A DNA stretch of 64,000 bases from Polaromonas sp. YR568 (GCF_900116715.1 NZ_FPBM01000001.1:622784-686783), one strand, 5' to 3'; shown: positions 51,701-63,001, numbered from the stretch's first letter. Numbers and translations: made by a program. The notes: generated by a model not told the origin, from the letters alone.

Positions 51701-53104
51701 TCAGGCTTGCACAGCAGCCGAAGCCTGGGATGTGGGGGCGTGGGAGACTTGTGGCTTGATCATGGCTTCAAACTCATGGCGGAAGTGCTTGATCATGGCG
51801 CGCACCGGCATGGCCGCGGCATCGCCCAGGGCGCAGATGGTGCGGCCCTGGATGTTGTCGGCCACCGAATTGAGCAGGTCCATGTCGGTTTGCTTGCCGT
51901 GGCCGTTGTGGATGCGATCCACCACGCGCCAGAGCCAACCCGTGCCTTCGCGGCAAGGCGTGCACTGGCCGCAGGATTCGTGCATATAAAAGTAGGACAG
52001 GCGCTTGAGCGACTCGACCATGCAACGGCTGTCGTCCATCACGATCACCGCTCCCGAGCCCAGCATGGAGCCGGCCTTGGCGATGGAGTCGTAGTCCATG
52101 GTGCATTCCATCATGATGGATGCCGGCAGCACAGGCGCTGAAGAACCGCCAGGGATCACAGCCTTGAGCGTGCGGCCCTTGCGCACGCCGCCGGCGAGTT
52201 CCAGCAGCTTGGAAAACGGCGTGCCCATGGGCACTTCATAGTTGCCCGGCAATTCGACGTCGCCCGAAACCGAATAGATCTTGGTGCCGCCATTGTTGGG
52301 CTTGCCGCATTCGAGGTAGGCCTGGCCGCCGTTGCGGATGATCCAGGGTACAGCCGCGAAAGTCTCGGTGTTGTTGATGGTGGTGGGCTTGCCGTAGAGG
52401 CCAAAGCTGGCCGGAAACGGCGGCTTGAATCGCGGCTGGCCTTTTTTGCCTTCGAGCGATTCGAGCAAAGCGGTTTCTTCACCGCAGATGTAGGCGCCAA
52501 AACCGTGCGAGGCATGGAGCTGGAAGCTGAAGCCGCTGCCGAAAATGTTGTTGCCCAGCAAGCCGGCGGCGCGCGCCTCTTCCAGGGCTTCTTCAAAGCG
52601 CTGGTAGGTTGCGAAAATTTCGCCGTGAATATAGTTGTAGCCCACGCTGATGCCCATCGCGTAGGCGGCAATCGCCATGCCCTCGATCACGCTGTGCGGG
52701 TTGTACTGCATGATGTCGCGGTCTTTGCAGGTGCCCGGCTCGCCCTCGTCCGAATTGCAGACGAGGTATTTCTGGCCCGGGAATTGGCGGGGCATGAAGC
52801 TCCACTTGAGCCCGGTCGGGAAACCCGCACCGCCACGGCCGCGCAGGCTGCCGGCCTTGACTTCGGCGATGACCTGGTCGGGCGTCATGCCCTCCCCGCC
52901 GTCCTGCTTGAGAATCTTGCGCAGGGCCTGGTAGCCGCCGCGGGCTTCATAGTCTTTGAGCCGCCAGTTGCTGCCGTCAAGGTCGGCCAGGATTTGCGGG
53001 TTGATGTGCCGGCCATGGAAGCAGGTTTGCACACCGGTGGCCGAGAACTGGGACAGCACACTTTGCGCGGCTGCGCTGTTGGGAGTCAGGGGTGCGAGCG
53101 TCAT
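51701..53104 (-). CDS. nuoF: NADH-quinone oxidoreductase subunit F
   Basis: A 467-residue NADH- and FMN-binding subunit. [19 protein letters not shown] is the dinucleotide/FMN loop, [17 protein letters not shown] the second nucleotide segment, and [12 protein letters not shown] with the later Cys the [4Fe-4S] N3 site. The start overlaps the nuoE stop by four bases. Confidence 0.97.
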   Translation of the reverse strand: MTLAPLTPNSAAAQSVLSQFSATGVQTCFHGRHINPQILADLDGSNWRLKDYEARGGYQALRKILKQDGGEGMTPDQVIAEVKAGSLRGRGGAGFPTGLKWSFMPRQFPGQKYLVCNSDEGEPGTCKDRDIMQYNPHSVIEGMAIAAYAMGISVGYNYIHGEIFATYQRFEEALEEARAAGLLGNNIFGSGFSFQLHASHGFGAYICGEETALLESLEGKKGQPRFKPPFPASFGLYGKPTTINNTETFAAVPWIIRNGGQAYLECGKPNNGGTKIYSVSGDVELPGNYEVPMGTPFSKLLELAGGVRKGRTLKAVIPGGSSAPVLPASIMMECTMDYDSIAKAGSMLGSGAVIVMDDSRCMVESLKRLSYFYMHESCGQCTPCREGTGWLWRVVDRIHNGHGKQTDMDLLNSVADNIQGRTICALGDAAAMPVRAMIKHFRHEFEAMIKPQVSHAPTSQASAAVQA

Positions 53105-53607
53105 GGTTGCTTTGCCTCAGCGGATTTGAGACCTTCGATGAGCTGGTCCAGCTTCTCGTTGCTCATGAAGCTGCACATGGTGAGATCGTTGACGAGCATC
53201 ACCGGCGAATCGGCGCAGGCGCCCAGGCATTCGGACTGCTGCAGTGTGAAGAGGCCGTCGGCGCTGGTCTCGCCCATGGCGATACCCAGCTTGTGCTCCA
53301 GGTGCTTGAGCGCCTTGGCGCCGTCGCGCAACTGGCAAGGCAGGTTGGTGCAGACGTTGAGTTTGTACTTGCCAACCGGGCGCTGGTTGTACATGTTGTA
53401 GAAGGTGGTGACTTCATGCACGGCAATGGGCGGCATGCCGAGGTATTCGGCCACGACCTTTTCGCTCTCGGCGCTCACGTAGCCGTGCTCTTCCTGCAGG
53501 ATGGTCAGGCAGGCCATCACGGCCGACTGCTTCTGGTCTGCGGGGTATTTGGCGACTTCGCGGTCGAAGCGCGCTCGGGTTTGTTCAGAAATCATGGGGG
53601 AAGCCAT
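53101..53607 (-). CDS. nuoE: NADH-quinone oxidoreductase subunit E
   Basis: A 168-residue subunit with the [2Fe-2S] N1a cluster on a thioredoxin-like fold: VCTNLPC and [10 protein letters not shown] supply the four Cys. ATG 53607 is used; an in-frame ATG at 53595 ([10 protein letters not shown]) is equally plausible since neither has a clear ribosome binding site. Confidence 0.96.
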   Translation of the reverse strand: MASPMISEQTRARFDREVAKYPADQKQSAVMACLTILQEEHGYVSAESEKVVAEYLGMPPIAVHEVTTFYNMYNQRPVGKYKLNVCTNLPCQLRDGAKALKHLEHKLGIAMGETSADGLFTLQQSECLGACADSPVMLVNDLTMCSFMSNEKLDQLIEGLKSAEAKQP

Positions 53608-53612
53608 CCGGT

Positions 53613-54866
53613 TTAACGGTCAATCTCACCGAACACAATGTCCATGGTGCCGATCACGGCGACGGCGTCGGCAATCATGTGGCCGCGCGACATTTCGTCC
53701 ATGGCCGCGAGGTGCGGGAAACCCGGCGGACGGATCTTCAGGCGATAAGGCTTGTTCGCGCCGTCGCTGACGATGTAAATACCAAACTCCCCCTTGGGGT
53801 GCTCGACCGCCGCGTAGGCTTCGCCTTCGGGCACGTGGAAGCCTTCGGTGAAGAGCTTGAAATGGTGGATCAGCTCTTCCATGTTGGACTTCATGGATTC
53901 GCGATCCGGCGCAGCGACCTTGTGGTTGCTGGTGATCACCGGACCGGGATTCACGCGCAGCCAGTCAATGCACTGCTTGATGATGCGGTTGGACTGGCGC
54001 ATCTCTTCGACGCGAACCAGGTAGCGGTCATAGCAGTCGCCGGTCTTGCCGACCGGGATGTCGAAGTCCATCTTGTCGTAGACGTCGTAGGGCTGCTGCT
54101 TGCGCAGATCCCAGGCAAAACCTGAACCGCGAAGCATGGGGCCTGTGAAGCCGAGGTTGAGCGCGCGCTCAGGCGAAACCACACCCACGCCAACCGTGCG
54201 CTGCTTCCAGATCCGGTTGTCCGTCAGCAGGGTCTCGTATTCGTCGACGTAGCCCGGGAATTTATTGGTGAAGTCCTCGATGAAGTCGAGCAGCGAGCCT
54301 TGGCGGTTCTCGTTCAGTGCCTCAATGGCTTTGGCGTTCTTGACCTTGCTGACGCGGTACTGCGGCATGCTGTCGGGCAGGTCGCGGTACACGCCGCCCG
54401 GGCGGAAGTAGGCCGCATGCATGCGCGCGCCGGAAACGGCCTCGTACATGTCGAACAGCGCCTCACGTTCGCGAAAGCAGTAAATCAGGATGTTCATCGC
54501 GCCGCAATCGAAACCATGCGCGCCCAGCCACAGCAGGTGGTTGAGCAGGCGCGTGATTTCTGCGTACATCACGCGGATGTATTGCGCGCGAACCGGCACG
54601 TCAACGCCCAGCAGCTTTTCGATGGCCAGGCAGTAAGCATGCTCGTTAGACATCATGGAGACGTAGTCCAGCCTGTCCATGTAAGGCAGCGACTGGATGT
54701 AGGTCTTGCTTTCAGCGAGCTTTTCGGTTGCGCGGTGCAGCAGGCCGATGTGCGGATCGGCGCGCTGGATCACTTCGCCGTCGAGCTCAAGCACCAGCCG
54801 CAGCACGCCGTGCGCTGCGGGATGCTGTGGTCCAAAGTTAAGCGTGTAGTTTTTGATTTCAGCCAT
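53613..54866 (-). CDS. nuoD: NADH-quinone oxidoreductase subunit D
   Basis: A 417-residue 49-kDa-type subunit forming the quinone site with Nuo[23 protein letters not shown] (quinone-site His), [12 protein letters not shown], and the [42 protein letters not shown]-terminus are typical. It is separate from nuoC (not fused as in E. coli), as usual in betaproteobacteria. Confidence 0.97.
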   Translation of the reverse strand: MAEIKNYTLNFGPQHPAAHGVLRLVLELDGEVIQRADPHIGLLHRATEKLAESKTYIQSLPYMDRLDYVSMMSNEHAYCLAIEKLLGVDVPVRAQYIRVMYAEITRLLNHLLWLGAHGFDCGAMNILIYCFREREALFDMYEAVSGARMHAAYFRPGGVYRDLPDSMPQYRVSKVKNAKAIEALNENRQGSLLDFIEDFTNKFPGYVDEYETLLTDNRIWKQRTVGVGVVSPERALNLGFTGPMLRGSGFAWDLRKQQPYDVYDKMDFDIPVGKTGDCYDRYLVRVEEMRQSNRIIKQCIDWLRVNPGPVITSNHKVAAPDRESMKSNMEELIHHFKLFTEGFHVPEGEAYAAVEHPKGEFGIYIVSDGANKPYRLKIRPPGFPHLAAMDEMSRGHMIADAVAVIGTMDIVFGEIDR

Positions 54867-54891
54867 GTGGGGTATCTCTTGCCGGTGCCGC

Positions 54892-55500
54892 TTATTGCAG
54901 TCCGCCGTAGTTGTCTTCGCGAATCACACGGGGAGTGATTTCACGCGGCTCGATGGTGACCGGCTGGTAAATCACACGCTTCTGTTCCGGGTCATAGCGC
55001 ATTTCCACATGACCCGACGTCGGGAAGTCCTTGCGGAAAGGATGGCCGATAAAGCCATAGTCGGTCAGGATGCGGCGCAGGTCGTTGTGGCCTTCGAAGA
55101 TGATGCCGTAAAGGTCAAAGGCCTCGCGCTCAAACCAGTTGGCCGAGTTCCACACGCCGTTAAGCGAATCCACCACGGGAAAGTCGTCATCAGTACAGAA
55201 CACCTTGAGGCGAACGCGCTGATTAAGGCTAACGGACAACAAGTGCGACGCCACGCAGTAACGCAGGCCGTCGTACTGGCCGTCCCTGTATTCGGAATAG
55301 TCGACACCACACAAGTCAATCAACTGCTCGAAGCGGCAACCGGGTGCATCGCGCAACAGGGTCGCGGCCGCAAGGTAATCGGCAGCCGACACCGTGAGCG
55401 TGATTTCGCCGAGCGCAATGCTCAGGTTTTTGACTTTGTCACCCAGCACCGCACGAATCGTTTCGGCGAGTTGCTCCATGGAAACAGGAGAAGAGGACAT
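54892..55500 (-). CDS. nuoC: NADH-quinone oxidoreductase subunit C
   Basis: A 202-residue 30-kDa-type peripheral subunit. The signature ERE(A)[33 protein letters not shown] is intact. Stand-alone gene between nuoB and nuoD. Confidence 0.97.
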   Translation of the reverse strand: MSSSPVSMEQLAETIRAVLGDKVKNLSIALGEITLTVSAADYLAAATLLRDAPGCRFEQLIDLCGVDYSEYRDGQYDGLRYCVASHLLSVSLNQRVRLKVFCTDDDFPVVDSLNGVWNSANWFEREAFDLYGIIFEGHNDLRRILTDYGFIGHPFRKDFPTSGHVEMRYDPEQKRVIYQPVTIEPREITPRVIREDNYGGLQ

Positions 55501-55503
55501 GCT

Positions 55504-55983
55504 TTAAGCCCTCGCAATCGTGTTGGTGCGACGGATTTTCTGCTGCAGCTGGATGATGCCGTACATCAGCGCTTCGGCCGTGGGAGGGCAACCAGGCACG
55601 TACACATCAACCGGTACGATGCGGTCGCAACCGCGAACCACCGAATAGCTGTAGTGGTAGTAGCCGCCGCCGTTGGCACAGGAACCCATGGACAACACCC
55701 AGCGCGGCTCGGACATCTGGTCATACACCTTGCGCAGTGCGGGACCCATCTTGTTGCACAGCGTGCCGGCGACGATCATCAGGTCAGACTGGCGCGGGCT
55801 GGGACGAAACAGCATGCCGAAACGGTCGATGTCGTAGCGCGCTGCGCCGGCGTGCATCATTTCGACGGCACAGCAAGCCAGGCCGAACGTCATGGGCCAG
55901 AGCGAACCCGTCTTGGCCCAGTTCACCACCGAGTCGTAACTCGTGGTCATGAAGCCTTCGTTGAAAACACCTTCAAGTGACAT
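55504..55983 (-). CDS. nuoB: NADH-quinone oxidoreductase subunit B
   Basis: A 159-residue subunit holding the terminal cluster N2: Cys37-Cys38 (GLACCAVEM), Cys102 (GSCANGGG) and Cys132 (VPGCPP). It donates electrons to quinone. The nuoC start is three bases after the stop. Confidence 0.97.
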   Translation of the reverse strand: MSLEGVFNEGFMTTSYDSVVNWAKTGSLWPMTFGLACCAVEMMHAGAARYDIDRFGMLFRPSPRQSDLMIVAGTLCNKMGPALRKVYDQMSEPRWVLSMGSCANGGGYYHYSYSVVRGCDRIVPVDVYVPGCPPTAEALMYGIIQLQQKIRRTNTIARA

Positions 55984-56037
55984 ACCCGTACCTTTGTGGC
56001 GAGACTCGCCTAGAGAACCCTCGGGATTCTTATCTTC

Positions 56038-56397
56038 TTATTCCCAGTCCAGCGCACCTTTTTTCCACTCGTAGACAAAGCCCACGACCAGAATGCCCAG
56101 GAAAATCATGACGGACCAGAAACCGACAGGCCCGATTTCCTTGAGCGCTACGGCCCAGGGAAAGAGGAAAGCGATTTCGAGGTCAAAAAGAATGAAGAGG
56201 ATGGCGACCAGGTAGTAGCGCACATCGAATTTCATGCGGGCATCTTCGAAAGCTTCGAAGCCGCATTCGTAAGGAGAGTTTTTTTCGCTGTCAGGCCGCA
56301 CGGGACCCAACAAACGCCCCAGGACCTGAGGCACCACGCCGACACCCACACCGACCAGAATAAACAGGAGAACAGGAAGGTATTGATCGAGGTTCAT
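56038..56397 (-). CDS. nuoA: NADH-quinone oxidoreductase subunit A
   Basis: A 119-residue, 3-TM subunit. [41 protein letters not shown] is the family core with the conserved loop Cys. First gene of the nuo operon; the promoter should lie between it and the tRNA-Leu gene or upstream. Confidence 0.97.
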   Translation of the reverse strand: MNLDQYLPVLLFILVGVGVGVVPQVLGRLLGPVRPDSEKNSPYECGFEAFEDARMKFDVRYYLVAILFILFDLEIAFLFPWAVALKEIGPVGFWSVMIFLGILVVGFVYEWKKGALDWE

Positions 56398-56496
56398 CGT
56401 GGATTCAACTTCTGAAAAGCCACTTGCGCGGTTTGCTTCAGTTTGCCGTTTGAGCCGACAGCACTGCCGGAGCGCTGCTGCCGATGCATGTCAATC

Positions 56497-56581
56497 TGGT
56501 GCGGACGGCGAGACTCGAACTCGCACACCTTTCGGCACTACCCCCTCAAGATAGCGTGTCTACCAATTTCACCACGTCCGC
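56497..56581 (-). tRNA. tRNA-Leu(GAG)
   Basis: An 85-base class II tRNA on the minus strand. The acceptor stem GCGGACG pairs with CGTCCGC and CCA is encoded. The anticodon arm is CTATC-TTGAGGG-GGTAG, giving GAG (reads CUC/CUU). A long variable arm (TGCCGAAAGGTGT region) and the GTTCGAGTC T-loop fit leucine. It lies between secG and nuoA. Confidence 0.95.
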
Positions 56582-56695
56582 GGTATTAATTGCCTGGATG
56601 GCATGAGGAAACCTTGCGGTTTTGGGCTTTCCAGACAGTCTCAGAGTTTACCCTGAAATCCCGCCCCGCCCATGAGGCGGCGGCGGCAAAACGCG

Positions 56696-57115
56696 TTATT
56701 TCGTCGGGATTTGCGCAGCGCCTGACGCAGCGGTCGCGGGCGGCGCAGGAACTGCGGCCGTCGCGGCCGCGGGAGCCGTGGTGCCGGGAATCTGCGTCGC
56801 ACCAGAGGCCGCAGCAGCAGGCGCGGGGGCCGTCACCGCAGCGCCTTCCAGAACGCTGGAGCTGGTGCGAGGCTGCGTGCTGCCGCCAAAATATGCGAGC
56901 AGCAAAGTGCAGGCAAAAAACAACGCAGCGAGGATGCCGGTGGTGCGCGACAAAAAGTTGGCACTGCCGCTTGCGCCGAAGAGGCTGCCGGAACCGCCGC
57001 TTCCAAACGCTGCGCCCATGTCGGCGCCCTTGCCGTGCTGCACCAGGATCAGGCCGATCATGCCAAGCGCCGAGAGCATCTGCACAGCGAGGACAATGGT
57101 TATTACAACATTCAT
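56696..57115 (-). CDS. secG: preprotein translocase subunit SecG
   Basis: A 139-residue SecYEG partner with two TM helices (VVITIVLAVQMLSALGMIGLILVQ and TTGILAALFFACTLLLAYFGG) and the GKGADMGAAFGSGGSGSLFG cytoplasmic loop. The C-terminal tail is Ala/Pro/Thr-rich and contains two near-copies of AASGA(T/A)QIP. TAGGAG precedes the ATG. Confidence 0.95.
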   Translation of the reverse strand: MNVVITIVLAVQMLSALGMIGLILVQHGKGADMGAAFGSGGSGSLFGASGSANFLSRTTGILAALFFACTLLLAYFGGSTQPRTSSSVLEGAAVTAPAPAAAASGATQIPGTTAPAAATAAVPAPPATAASGAAQIPTK

Positions 57116-57148
57116 ATCTACTCCTAAATTAATAGCGCGCTACGCCTG

Positions 57149-57919
57149 TCAGTTTTGGGCTGCAGCAATAATTGTCAAAAAATCGGGGGCTTTGAGCGAG
57201 GCGCCGCCAATAAGGCCGCCGTCGATGTCGGGCTGGGCCAGCAGCGATGCCGCGTTGGCCGCATTCATGCTGCCGCCATAAAGGATTTTCACACGGGCGA
57301 ACTGGTCGGTAGCAGCCTTCAACTGGGCCCGCAACACTGCATGCACCGCCTGAGCCTCTTGCGGCGAAGCCGTCTTGCCGGTGCCAATGGCCCACACGGG
57401 CTCGTAGGCCACCACGATTTCGCTGATGCAGTGGCCGTTGGTATGAATCACTGCGGCCAGTTGGCGCTTGACGACTTCTTCGGTGTGTCCGGCTTCGCGC
57501 TCCGCCAGCGTTTCGCCAATGCAGACGATAGGCGTGATGCCTGCAGCTAACGCAGCTTTGGTTTTATCGGCTACCAGTTGGTCTGTTTCACCGTGGTACT
57601 GACGGCGCTCTGAATGGCCAACGATGACATAACTCACCGTCAACTCTTTAAGCATGGATGCTGCCACCTCGCCGGTATACGCACCTGCTTCGTGAGCCGA
57701 CACATCTTGCGCGCCGAGAGAAAGCATGGGGTTGCCCGACTCGTCACGGCTTCGGTCTTGGTAATCCTGTACCTGCACAAAGTAGGGAAACGGAACACAA
57801 ACGGCAACGCCGCAGGTCGGAGGCTTTTCTTTCAACCCGGCAAGCACAGCGTCAAGCAAGGCCGTGTTCTGGCCAAACTTGCCGTTCATCTTCCAGTTTC
57901 CCGCAATGAGTTTTTTCAT
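57149..57919 (-). CDS. tpiA: triosephosphate isomerase
   Basis: A 256-residue glycolytic enzyme interconverting glyceraldehyde-3-phosphate and dihydroxyacetone phosphate. GNWKMNG (catalytic Lys10), VIVGHSERR (His) and [14 protein letters not shown] (Glu) are intact, as is GGSMNAANA near the end. It starts seven bases after the quinone oxidoreductase stop, so the two are cotranscribed. Confidence 0.97.
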   Translation of the reverse strand: MKKLIAGNWKMNGKFGQNTALLDAVLAGLKEKPPTCGVAVCVPFPYFVQVQDYQDRSRDESGNPMLSLGAQDVSAHEAGAYTGEVAASMLKELTVSYVIVGHSERRQYHGETDQLVADKTKAALAAGITPIVCIGETLAEREAGHTEEVVKRQLAAVIHTNGHCISEIVVAYEPVWAIGTGKTASPQEAQAVHAVLRAQLKAATDQFARVKILYGGSMNAANAASLLAQPDIDGGLIGGASLKAPDFLTIIAAAQN

Positions 57920-57926
57920 TCTTGGC

Positions 57927-58913
57927 TCACCAGGTCAAAACGATTTTGCCGACGTGCTGGTTGGACTCCATCAGCGCGTGCGCCTTGGCTGCATCCGCAG
58001 CGGCAAACGTGCTGTGAATCACCGGCTTGACGGCGCCGCTGGCAATCAGCGGCCAGACTTTTTCTTTCAACGCTTTCGCGATGGCAGCCTTGAACTCCAC
58101 CGGGCGCGGACGCAGGGTCGAGCCGGTGATGGTCAGGCGTTTGCGCAGCACGAGGCCGGCATTAAATTCGGCCTTGGTGCCGCCTTGCAGCGCGATGATG
58201 ACCAAGCGGCCGTCTTCGGCCATGCAGTCGACTTCACGCGCCACATAGCTGCCGGCGACCATGTCGAGAATGACGTTGACGCCCTTGCCGTTCGTCAGCT
58301 TTTTGACCTCTTCGGCAAAGTCGCTGGTTTTGTAGTTGATGGCGTGATCGGCGCCCAAAGCCACGCAGGCGGCGCACTTGTCGTCGCTGCCGGCGGTCAC
58401 CAGTACCGTAGCGCCCAGCGCCTTGGCGATCTGGATGGCTGTCACGCCAATGCCGCTGGAGCCGCCCTGAATCAGCAGGGTTTCGCCCGGCTGCAGGTGG
58501 GCGCGCTCAAACACATTGCTCCAGACGGTAAAGAAGGTCTCAGGCAGTGAGGCAGCCTCGATATCACTGAGACCCGCCGGAACTGGCAAGCATTGCGCGA
58601 CAGGCGCAACACACAGTTCGGCATAACCGCCGCCAGCCACGAGCGCGCAAACACGGTCACCAACCTTCAGACCCGCCGCAGCCATCGCACCGGCATCGCC
58701 AGACACGATGACGCCCGCAACTTCAAGCCCAGGAATGTCAGACGCACCCGGCGGCACCGGATAGTGCCCCATGCGCTGCAGAACGTCAGGGCGGTTCACG
58801 CCGCTGGCGTTCACACGGATCAAAACCTCACCGGCACCCTCGACAGGCGCCGGACGCGCGCCAAGGCGTAACACCTCAGGCGCGCCATAGGATGTAATTT
58901 CAACGGCTTTCAT
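57927..58913 (-). CDS. NAD(P)H quinone oxidoreductase (PIG3/Qor-like, MDR family)
   Basis: A 328-residue zinc-independent medium-chain reductase. The N-terminal GroES-like part ([27 protein letters not shown]) and the nucleotide motif [19 protein letters not shown] are typical of PIG3/QorA proteins that reduce quinones with [15 protein letters not shown] is the start; the earlier in-frame Met lies in the gap. It is upstream of tpiA and about 75 bases after pnp. Confidence 0.9.
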   Translation of the reverse strand: MKAVEITSYGAPEVLRLGARPAPVEGAGEVLIRVNASGVNRPDVLQRMGHYPVPPGASDIPGLEVAGVIVSGDAGAMAAAGLKVGDRVCALVAGGGYAELCVAPVAQCLPVPAGLSDIEAASLPETFFTVWSNVFERAHLQPGETLLIQGGSSGIGVTAIQIAKALGATVLVTAGSDDKCAACVALGADHAINYKTSDFAEEVKKLTNGKGVNVILDMVAGSYVAREVDCMAEDGRLVIIALQGGTKAEFNAGLVLRKRLTITGSTLRPRPVEFKAAIAKALKEKVWPLIASGAVKPVIHSTFAAADAAKAHALMESNQHVGKIVLTW

Positions 58914-58950
58914 GGATATCCAGGTCATTTGCGCCGCCAACGCCTTCAAA

Positions 58951-58980
58951 TCGGGCGTCAGCAGCTACAAAATCAATAGC
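58951..58980 (-). repeat. dispersed GCTAT-N7-type repeat, intergenic copy
   Basis: On the minus strand GCTATTGATTTTGTAGC followed by TGCTGACGCCCGA; 24 of 30 positions match the copy at 30943. It lies in the pnp-qor gap. Confidence 0.6.
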
Positions 58981-58988
58981 AGACTAGA

Positions 58989-61106
58989 TCAGCCCCGATC
59001 CTGGTCCTGGGCGGGACGGTCGAGCAAGGCCTTCATCGACAGCTTGACGCGGCCCTTTTCGTCGGTCTCCAGAACCTTGACCTTGACGATCTGGCCTTCG
59101 CTCAGGTAGTCGGTGACTTTCTCGACGCGCTCGTGGGCGATCTGGCTGATGTGCAGCAGGCCGTCCTTGCCGGGCAGCAGGTTGATCAGTGCGCCGAAGT
59201 CCAGGATCTTGGTGACCGGGCCTTCGTAGACCTTGCCGATTTCGACTTCAGCGGTGATCTCGGCGATGCGGCGTTTGGCTTCATCAGCCTTGGCGCTGTC
59301 GTTCGACGCGATCGTGATGGTGCCGTCTTCCTCGATGTTGATCTGCGTGCCGGTTTCTTCGGTCAGCGCGCGGATGACGGCGCCGCCCTTGCCGATCACG
59401 TCACGGATCTTCTCGGGATTGATCTTCATGACATAGAGGCGCGGTGCGAAGTCGGACACTTCGGCCTTGGCTTCGCCCATGGCTTCCTGCATCTTGCCCA
59501 GAATGTGCATGCGGGCTTCCTTGGCCTGGGCCAGCGCGACCTGCATGATTTCCTTGGTGATGCCCTGAATCTTGATGTCCATCTGCAGTGCGGTGATACC
59601 GAAGGTGGTACCGGCAACCTTGAAGTCCATGTCGCCCAGATGATCTTCGTCACCCAGGATGTCGGTCAGCACGGCAAAGCGGTTGTCTTCCTTGATCAGG
59701 CCCATGGCGATACCGGCCACGTGGGCCTTCATCGGCACGCCGGCGTCCATCAGCGACAGGCAGCCGCCGCAAACCGAAGCCATCGACGAGGAGCCGTTGG
59801 ATTCGGTGATTTCAGAGACCACGCGCATGGTGTACGGGAATTCTTCCTTCGTGGGCAGCACGGCGACGAGCGCGCGCTTGGCCAGGCGGCCGTGGCCGAT
59901 TTCGCGGCGTTTTGGCGAGCCGACACGGCCGGTTTCGCCGGTGGCGAACGGAGGCATGTTGTAGTGCAGCATGAAGCGGTCTTCGTAGTCGCCCGACAGT
60001 GCGTCGATGCGCTGCGCGTCGCGCTCGGTGCCCAGCGTGGTCACGACCAGCGCCTGGGTTTCGCCACGCGTGAACAGGGCCGAACCGTGGGTGCGGGGCA
60101 GCACGCTGTTGCGGATTTCAATGGCGCGAACGGTGCGCGTGTCGCGGCCGTCGATGCGCGGCTCGCCGGCCAGGATCTGGCTGCGAACGATTTTGGCTTC
60201 GATGTCGAACAGCATGCCTTCAACGGCCACGCCGTCGAATTCCACACCGTCGGCCTTGAGCGCGGCCATGACTTCAGACGTCACCACGCGGCAAGCTTGC
60301 GTACGGGCTTGCTTGGCGCGGATCTGATATGCGGCTTGCAACTTGGCGCCGGCGAGTTCGTTGACCTTGGCGATCAGCGGCTCGTTCTTGGCAGGCGCTT
60401 GCCAGGCCCAGACCGGCTTGCCGGCGTCGCGCACGAGTTCGTGAATCGCGTTGATGGCGATGTTGCCTTGCTCATGGCCGAACACCACGGCGCCGAGCAT
60501 GATTTCTTCGGACAGTTGCTGGGCTTCGGACTCGACCATCAGCACAGCGGCTTCGGTACCGGCCACAACCAGGTCCATCTTCGATTCTTTGAGCTGGGTC
60601 TTGCCGGGGTTCAGCACGTACTGGCCGTCGATATAGGCCACGCGGGCGGCGCCGATGGGGCCGTTGAACGGGATGCCGGAGATCGACAGTGCGGCGCTCG
60701 AAGCGATCAGCGCGGGGATGTCGCCTTCCACTTCAGGGTTGAGCGACAGCACGTGGATCACGACCTGCACTTCGTTGAAGAAGCCTTCGGGGAACAGCGG
60801 GCGGATCGGGCGGTCGATCAGGCGGGAAGTCAGCGTTTCGAATTCGCTGGGACGGCCTTCACGCTTGAAGAAGCTGCCGGGAATGCGGCCGGCGGCGTAG
60901 GTTTTTTCGAGGTAGTCAACGGTCAGGGGGAAGAAATCCTGGCCAGGCTTGGCATCGGTCTTGGCGACCACGGTGGCCAGCACCACGGTGCCGTCCATGT
61001 CAACGATGACGGCGCCGCTGGACTGGCGTGCGACTTCGCCGGTTTCCATCGTGACCTTGTGCTGGCCCCATTGGAAGGATTTGGTGACTTTGTTGAAAAT
61101 GCTCAT
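58989..61106 (-). CDS. pnp: polyribonucleotide nucleotidyltransferase (PNPase)
   Basis: A 705-residue 3'-5' phosphorolytic exoribonuclease. Two RNase PH domains (first about 1-225; second about 310-540, with [19 protein letters not shown]), then KH ([28 protein letters not shown]) and S1 ([33 protein letters not shown]). The start MSIFNK follows GGAGAAAAG; the upstream in-frame extension is leader. A long hairpin in the leader suggests autoregulation. Confidence 0.97.
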   Translation of the reverse strand: MSIFNKVTKSFQWGQHKVTMETGEVARQSSGAVIVDMDGTVVLATVVAKTDAKPGQDFFPLTVDYLEKTYAAGRIPGSFFKREGRPSEFETLTSRLIDRPIRPLFPEGFFNEVQVVIHVLSLNPEVEGDIPALIASSAALSISGIPFNGPIGAARVAYIDGQYVLNPGKTQLKESKMDLVVAGTEAAVLMVESEAQQLSEEIMLGAVVFGHEQGNIAINAIHELVRDAGKPVWAWQAPAKNEPLIAKVNELAGAKLQAAYQIRAKQARTQACRVVTSEVMAALKADGVEFDGVAVEGMLFDIEAKIVRSQILAGEPRIDGRDTRTVRAIEIRNSVLPRTHGSALFTRGETQALVVTTLGTERDAQRIDALSGDYEDRFMLHYNMPPFATGETGRVGSPKRREIGHGRLAKRALVAVLPTKEEFPYTMRVVSEITESNGSSSMASVCGGCLSLMDAGVPMKAHVAGIAMGLIKEDNRFAVLTDILGDEDHLGDMDFKVAGTTFGITALQMDIKIQGITKEIMQVALAQAKEARMHILGKMQEAMGEAKAEVSDFAPRLYVMKINPEKIRDVIGKGGAVIRALTEETGTQINIEEDGTITIASNDSAKADEAKRRIAEITAEVEIGKVYEGPVTKILDFGALINLLPGKDGLLHISQIAHERVEKVTDYLSEGQIVKVKVLETDEKGRVKLSMKALLDRPAQDQDRG

Positions 61107-61181
61107 GTTCTTTTCTCCACTAAATTCACGCACTTGAGGCAGTGCGGGAGGCCCGGAGTGGCGGCTGGCTGAACACGATGC

Positions 61182-61236
61182 CATTCCACAAAATGCCTGG
61201 AATCAGGGGGCTGACCAGGGCTTTTTTTGTGGAATG
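61182..61236 (-). promoter_or_regulatory. pnp leader stem-loop, candidate autoregulatory RNase III site
   Basis: Perfect 12-bp outer arms (CATTCCACAAAA / TTTTGTGGAATG) with an inner CCTGG / CCAGG pair, giving a two-tier hairpin whose base is 75 bases upstream of the pnp start. In enterobacteria a leader hairpin cut by RNase III lets PNPase repress its own mRNA; the position here is the same. Confidence 0.65.
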
Positions 61237-61271
61237 ACACAGCGCGTGCTCGTTTTGCCTTGCTCCGAAGT

Positions 61272-61309
61272 AAAAAGCGCCTGAGCTAGTGAACTAACTC
61301 AGGCGCTTT
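61272..61309 (-). terminator. rho-independent terminator after rpsO
   Basis: A 16-base stem (AAAGCGCCTGAG core, one mismatch) with a TTCA loop, followed on the minus strand by TTTTT, 17 bases after the rpsO stop. Because pnp lies just downstream, it may allow partial readthrough. Confidence 0.82.
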
Positions 61310-61326
61310 CAAATCGTTTTTACCGA

Positions 61327-61593
61327 TTACTTGCGCAGGCCAAGCTTGGCGATCAGCGCGGTGTAACGGTCAGCATCTTTGGACTTCAGGTAGTCCAGCA
61401 GCTTGCGGCGGCGGCTCACCATGCGCAGCAGACCGCGGCGGCCGTGGTGATCTTTGGCGTTAGCCTTGAAATGGGGGGTCAGTTCGTTGATGCGGCCGGT
61501 CAGCAGCGCCACTTGAACTTCAGGGCTGCCGGTGTCGCCGGCGGCACGTGCGTTGGCCTGAACGATTTCGGCCTTGACTGATTTTGCAATCAT
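61327..61593 (-). CDS. rpsO: 30S ribosomal protein S15
   Basis: An 88-residue primary 16S-binding protein. Sequence [50 protein letters not shown] is canonical. The start [10 protein letters not shown] is fixed by family length. It precedes pnp as in many bacteria. Confidence 0.98.
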   Translation of the reverse strand: MIAKSVKAEIVQANARAAGDTGSPEVQVALLTGRINELTPHFKANAKDHHGRRGLLRMVSRRRKLLDYLKSKDADRYTALIAKLGLRK

Positions 61594-61753
61594 GGATTTC
61601 TCTTTCTTGCACCGAGGTGCGCTTGCGAGCGAAGCAGCGTTCCCGACATGGGAGTGAAATAAACCGCTTTCGTCGTGTTCCGGCATGAAAAAAGCCCCAA
61701 AAAGGCCTCAAACCGCGCAGAGCCTTGGATTATAGCCTGAGAAGCCGCCCAGG

Positions 61754-62947
61754 TCAGGAACGGGCCCCCAGCCAGTGCTGGAGGCGCTCCACCCCCTGCC
61801 CCAGGCGGGCGACGTCCTGGCTGGCGAAACACCAGCGCAGCCAGCCCTGCGCTTCCGGGCCGGGGTTGACCATAAAGGCATTGCCGGGCGCCAGGCCCAG
61901 CCCGGCCTCGACCACCAGGCGTTTGGCCGTCTCCAGCGAGTCGCCGAAGCGGGTTTGGTCTTCCAGCCGGAAAAAGGCGTACATACCGCCTTTGGCCGGC
62001 GCCAGTTGTACACCCGGCACCGCCTGAAGCAGCGGCACCAGGGTGTCCCGGCAGGTTTTGAGGTGGGCGACCACTCGCGGGGTGATCTCGGCGGTGCGCT
62101 CAATGGCCACCAGCCCGGCCCGTTGCACAAACACCGGCGCGCAGGAGGTGTTGAACTCCACCAGTTTGCCCATGTGGGGCGTCATGGTGGCCGGCATCAC
62201 CAGCCAGCCCAGGCGCCAGCCGGTCATCAAAAAGCTCTTGGAGAAGCTGTGAACGACCACCAGACGGTCCTCAGGCGCCGCGATGTCCAGAAAACTGGGC
62301 GCGCAGCCATTGGGCGTGGGTTCGTAGTAAAGCCGCTCATACACCTCGTCAGCGAGGATCCAGGTGCCGGTTTTACGGCAGTGCGCCAGGATAGCCTCCT
62401 GCTCGGCGCGCGACAGCGTCCAGCCGGTGGGATTGTTGGGCGCATTCACGATCAGAAGTTTGGTTTTCGGCGTGATGGCGGCCAGCAACTCGGCCACGTC
62501 AAGCCGCCATTCGCCCGCTACCGGCTTGAGGCTGACGCATTGGACCCGTGCCCCCATGATGGCCGGCTGGGCCGTCAGGTTGGGCCAGACCGGCGTGACG
62601 GCCACCACCTCATCGCCCGCATCCACCAGCGCCTGCACCGCCAGCATCAGCGCATTGACGCCGCCGGAGGTAACCGCAATGCGGTCAGCCGTGATGGGCG
62701 CGGCGCCTGCGCAGCGCAAGCCGGTTGCGTAAGCGGCAATGGCGTCCCGCAGCTCGGGCAGGCCCAGGTTGTGCGCATAAAAAGTCTCGCCCTGCTGCAG
62801 CGAAGCCGCTGCAGCATCGCGGATGAAAGCCGGGGTGACCTCGTCGCTCTCGCCAAACCAGAACTTGAGCACATCGCTGCGCCCCATGCCGGCATTGGCC
62901 ACCTGGCGGATCATGGACTCTTCAAGATTTAAAACGGCCTGTCTCAT
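61754..62947 (-). CDS. class I/II PLP-dependent aminotransferase
   Basis: A 397-residue fold-type I aminotransferase of the AspC-like family. NAPNNPTGW (substrate/PLP Asn), ILADEVYERLYYE (Asp and Tyr), and SFSKSFLMTGWRLGWLV (Schiff-base Lys) are intact, and a substrate-carboxylate Arg lies near the C-terminus (GWLRWCFA). Amino donor and acceptor are not defined. It is cotranscribed-looking with the downstream minus-strand gene only by orientation. Confidence 0.9.
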   Translation of the reverse strand: MRQAVLNLEESMIRQVANAGMGRSDVLKFWFGESDEVTPAFIRDAAAASLQQGETFYAHNLGLPELRDAIAAYATGLRCAGAAPITADRIAVTSGGVNALMLAVQALVDAGDEVVAVTPVWPNLTAQPAIMGARVQCVSLKPVAGEWRLDVAELLAAITPKTKLLIVNAPNNPTGWTLSRAEQEAILAHCRKTGTWILADEVYERLYYEPTPNGCAPSFLDIAAPEDRLVVVHSFSKSFLMTGWRLGWLVMPATMTPHMGKLVEFNTSCAPVFVQRAGLVAIERTAEITPRVVAHLKTCRDTLVPLLQAVPGVQLAPAKGGMYAFFRLEDQTRFGDSLETAKRLVVEAGLGLAPGNAFMVNPGPEAQGWLRWCFASQDVARLGQGVERLQHWLGARS

Positions 62948-63001
62948 GGGATGGTTCGATCTGCCTGCCGGCGTCAGTCAATAAATAAAAGAAGCAAAAA
63001 T

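Noticed and set aside
59133..61172. A 679-residue open frame antisense to pnp
   Set aside because: His/Gly/Arg-rich shadow of a GC-rich gene with no family signature; pnp on the other strand is certain. The same holds for long antisense frames over nuoG (49588-51759), nuoL (44988-46973), nuoN (42032-43372) and the emrA-like gene (32815-34257).
61680..61715. A GGCC/GGGGC region with A and T runs after the aminotransferase gene as a terminator
   Set aside because: The stem does not pair well when written out, so I did not call it.
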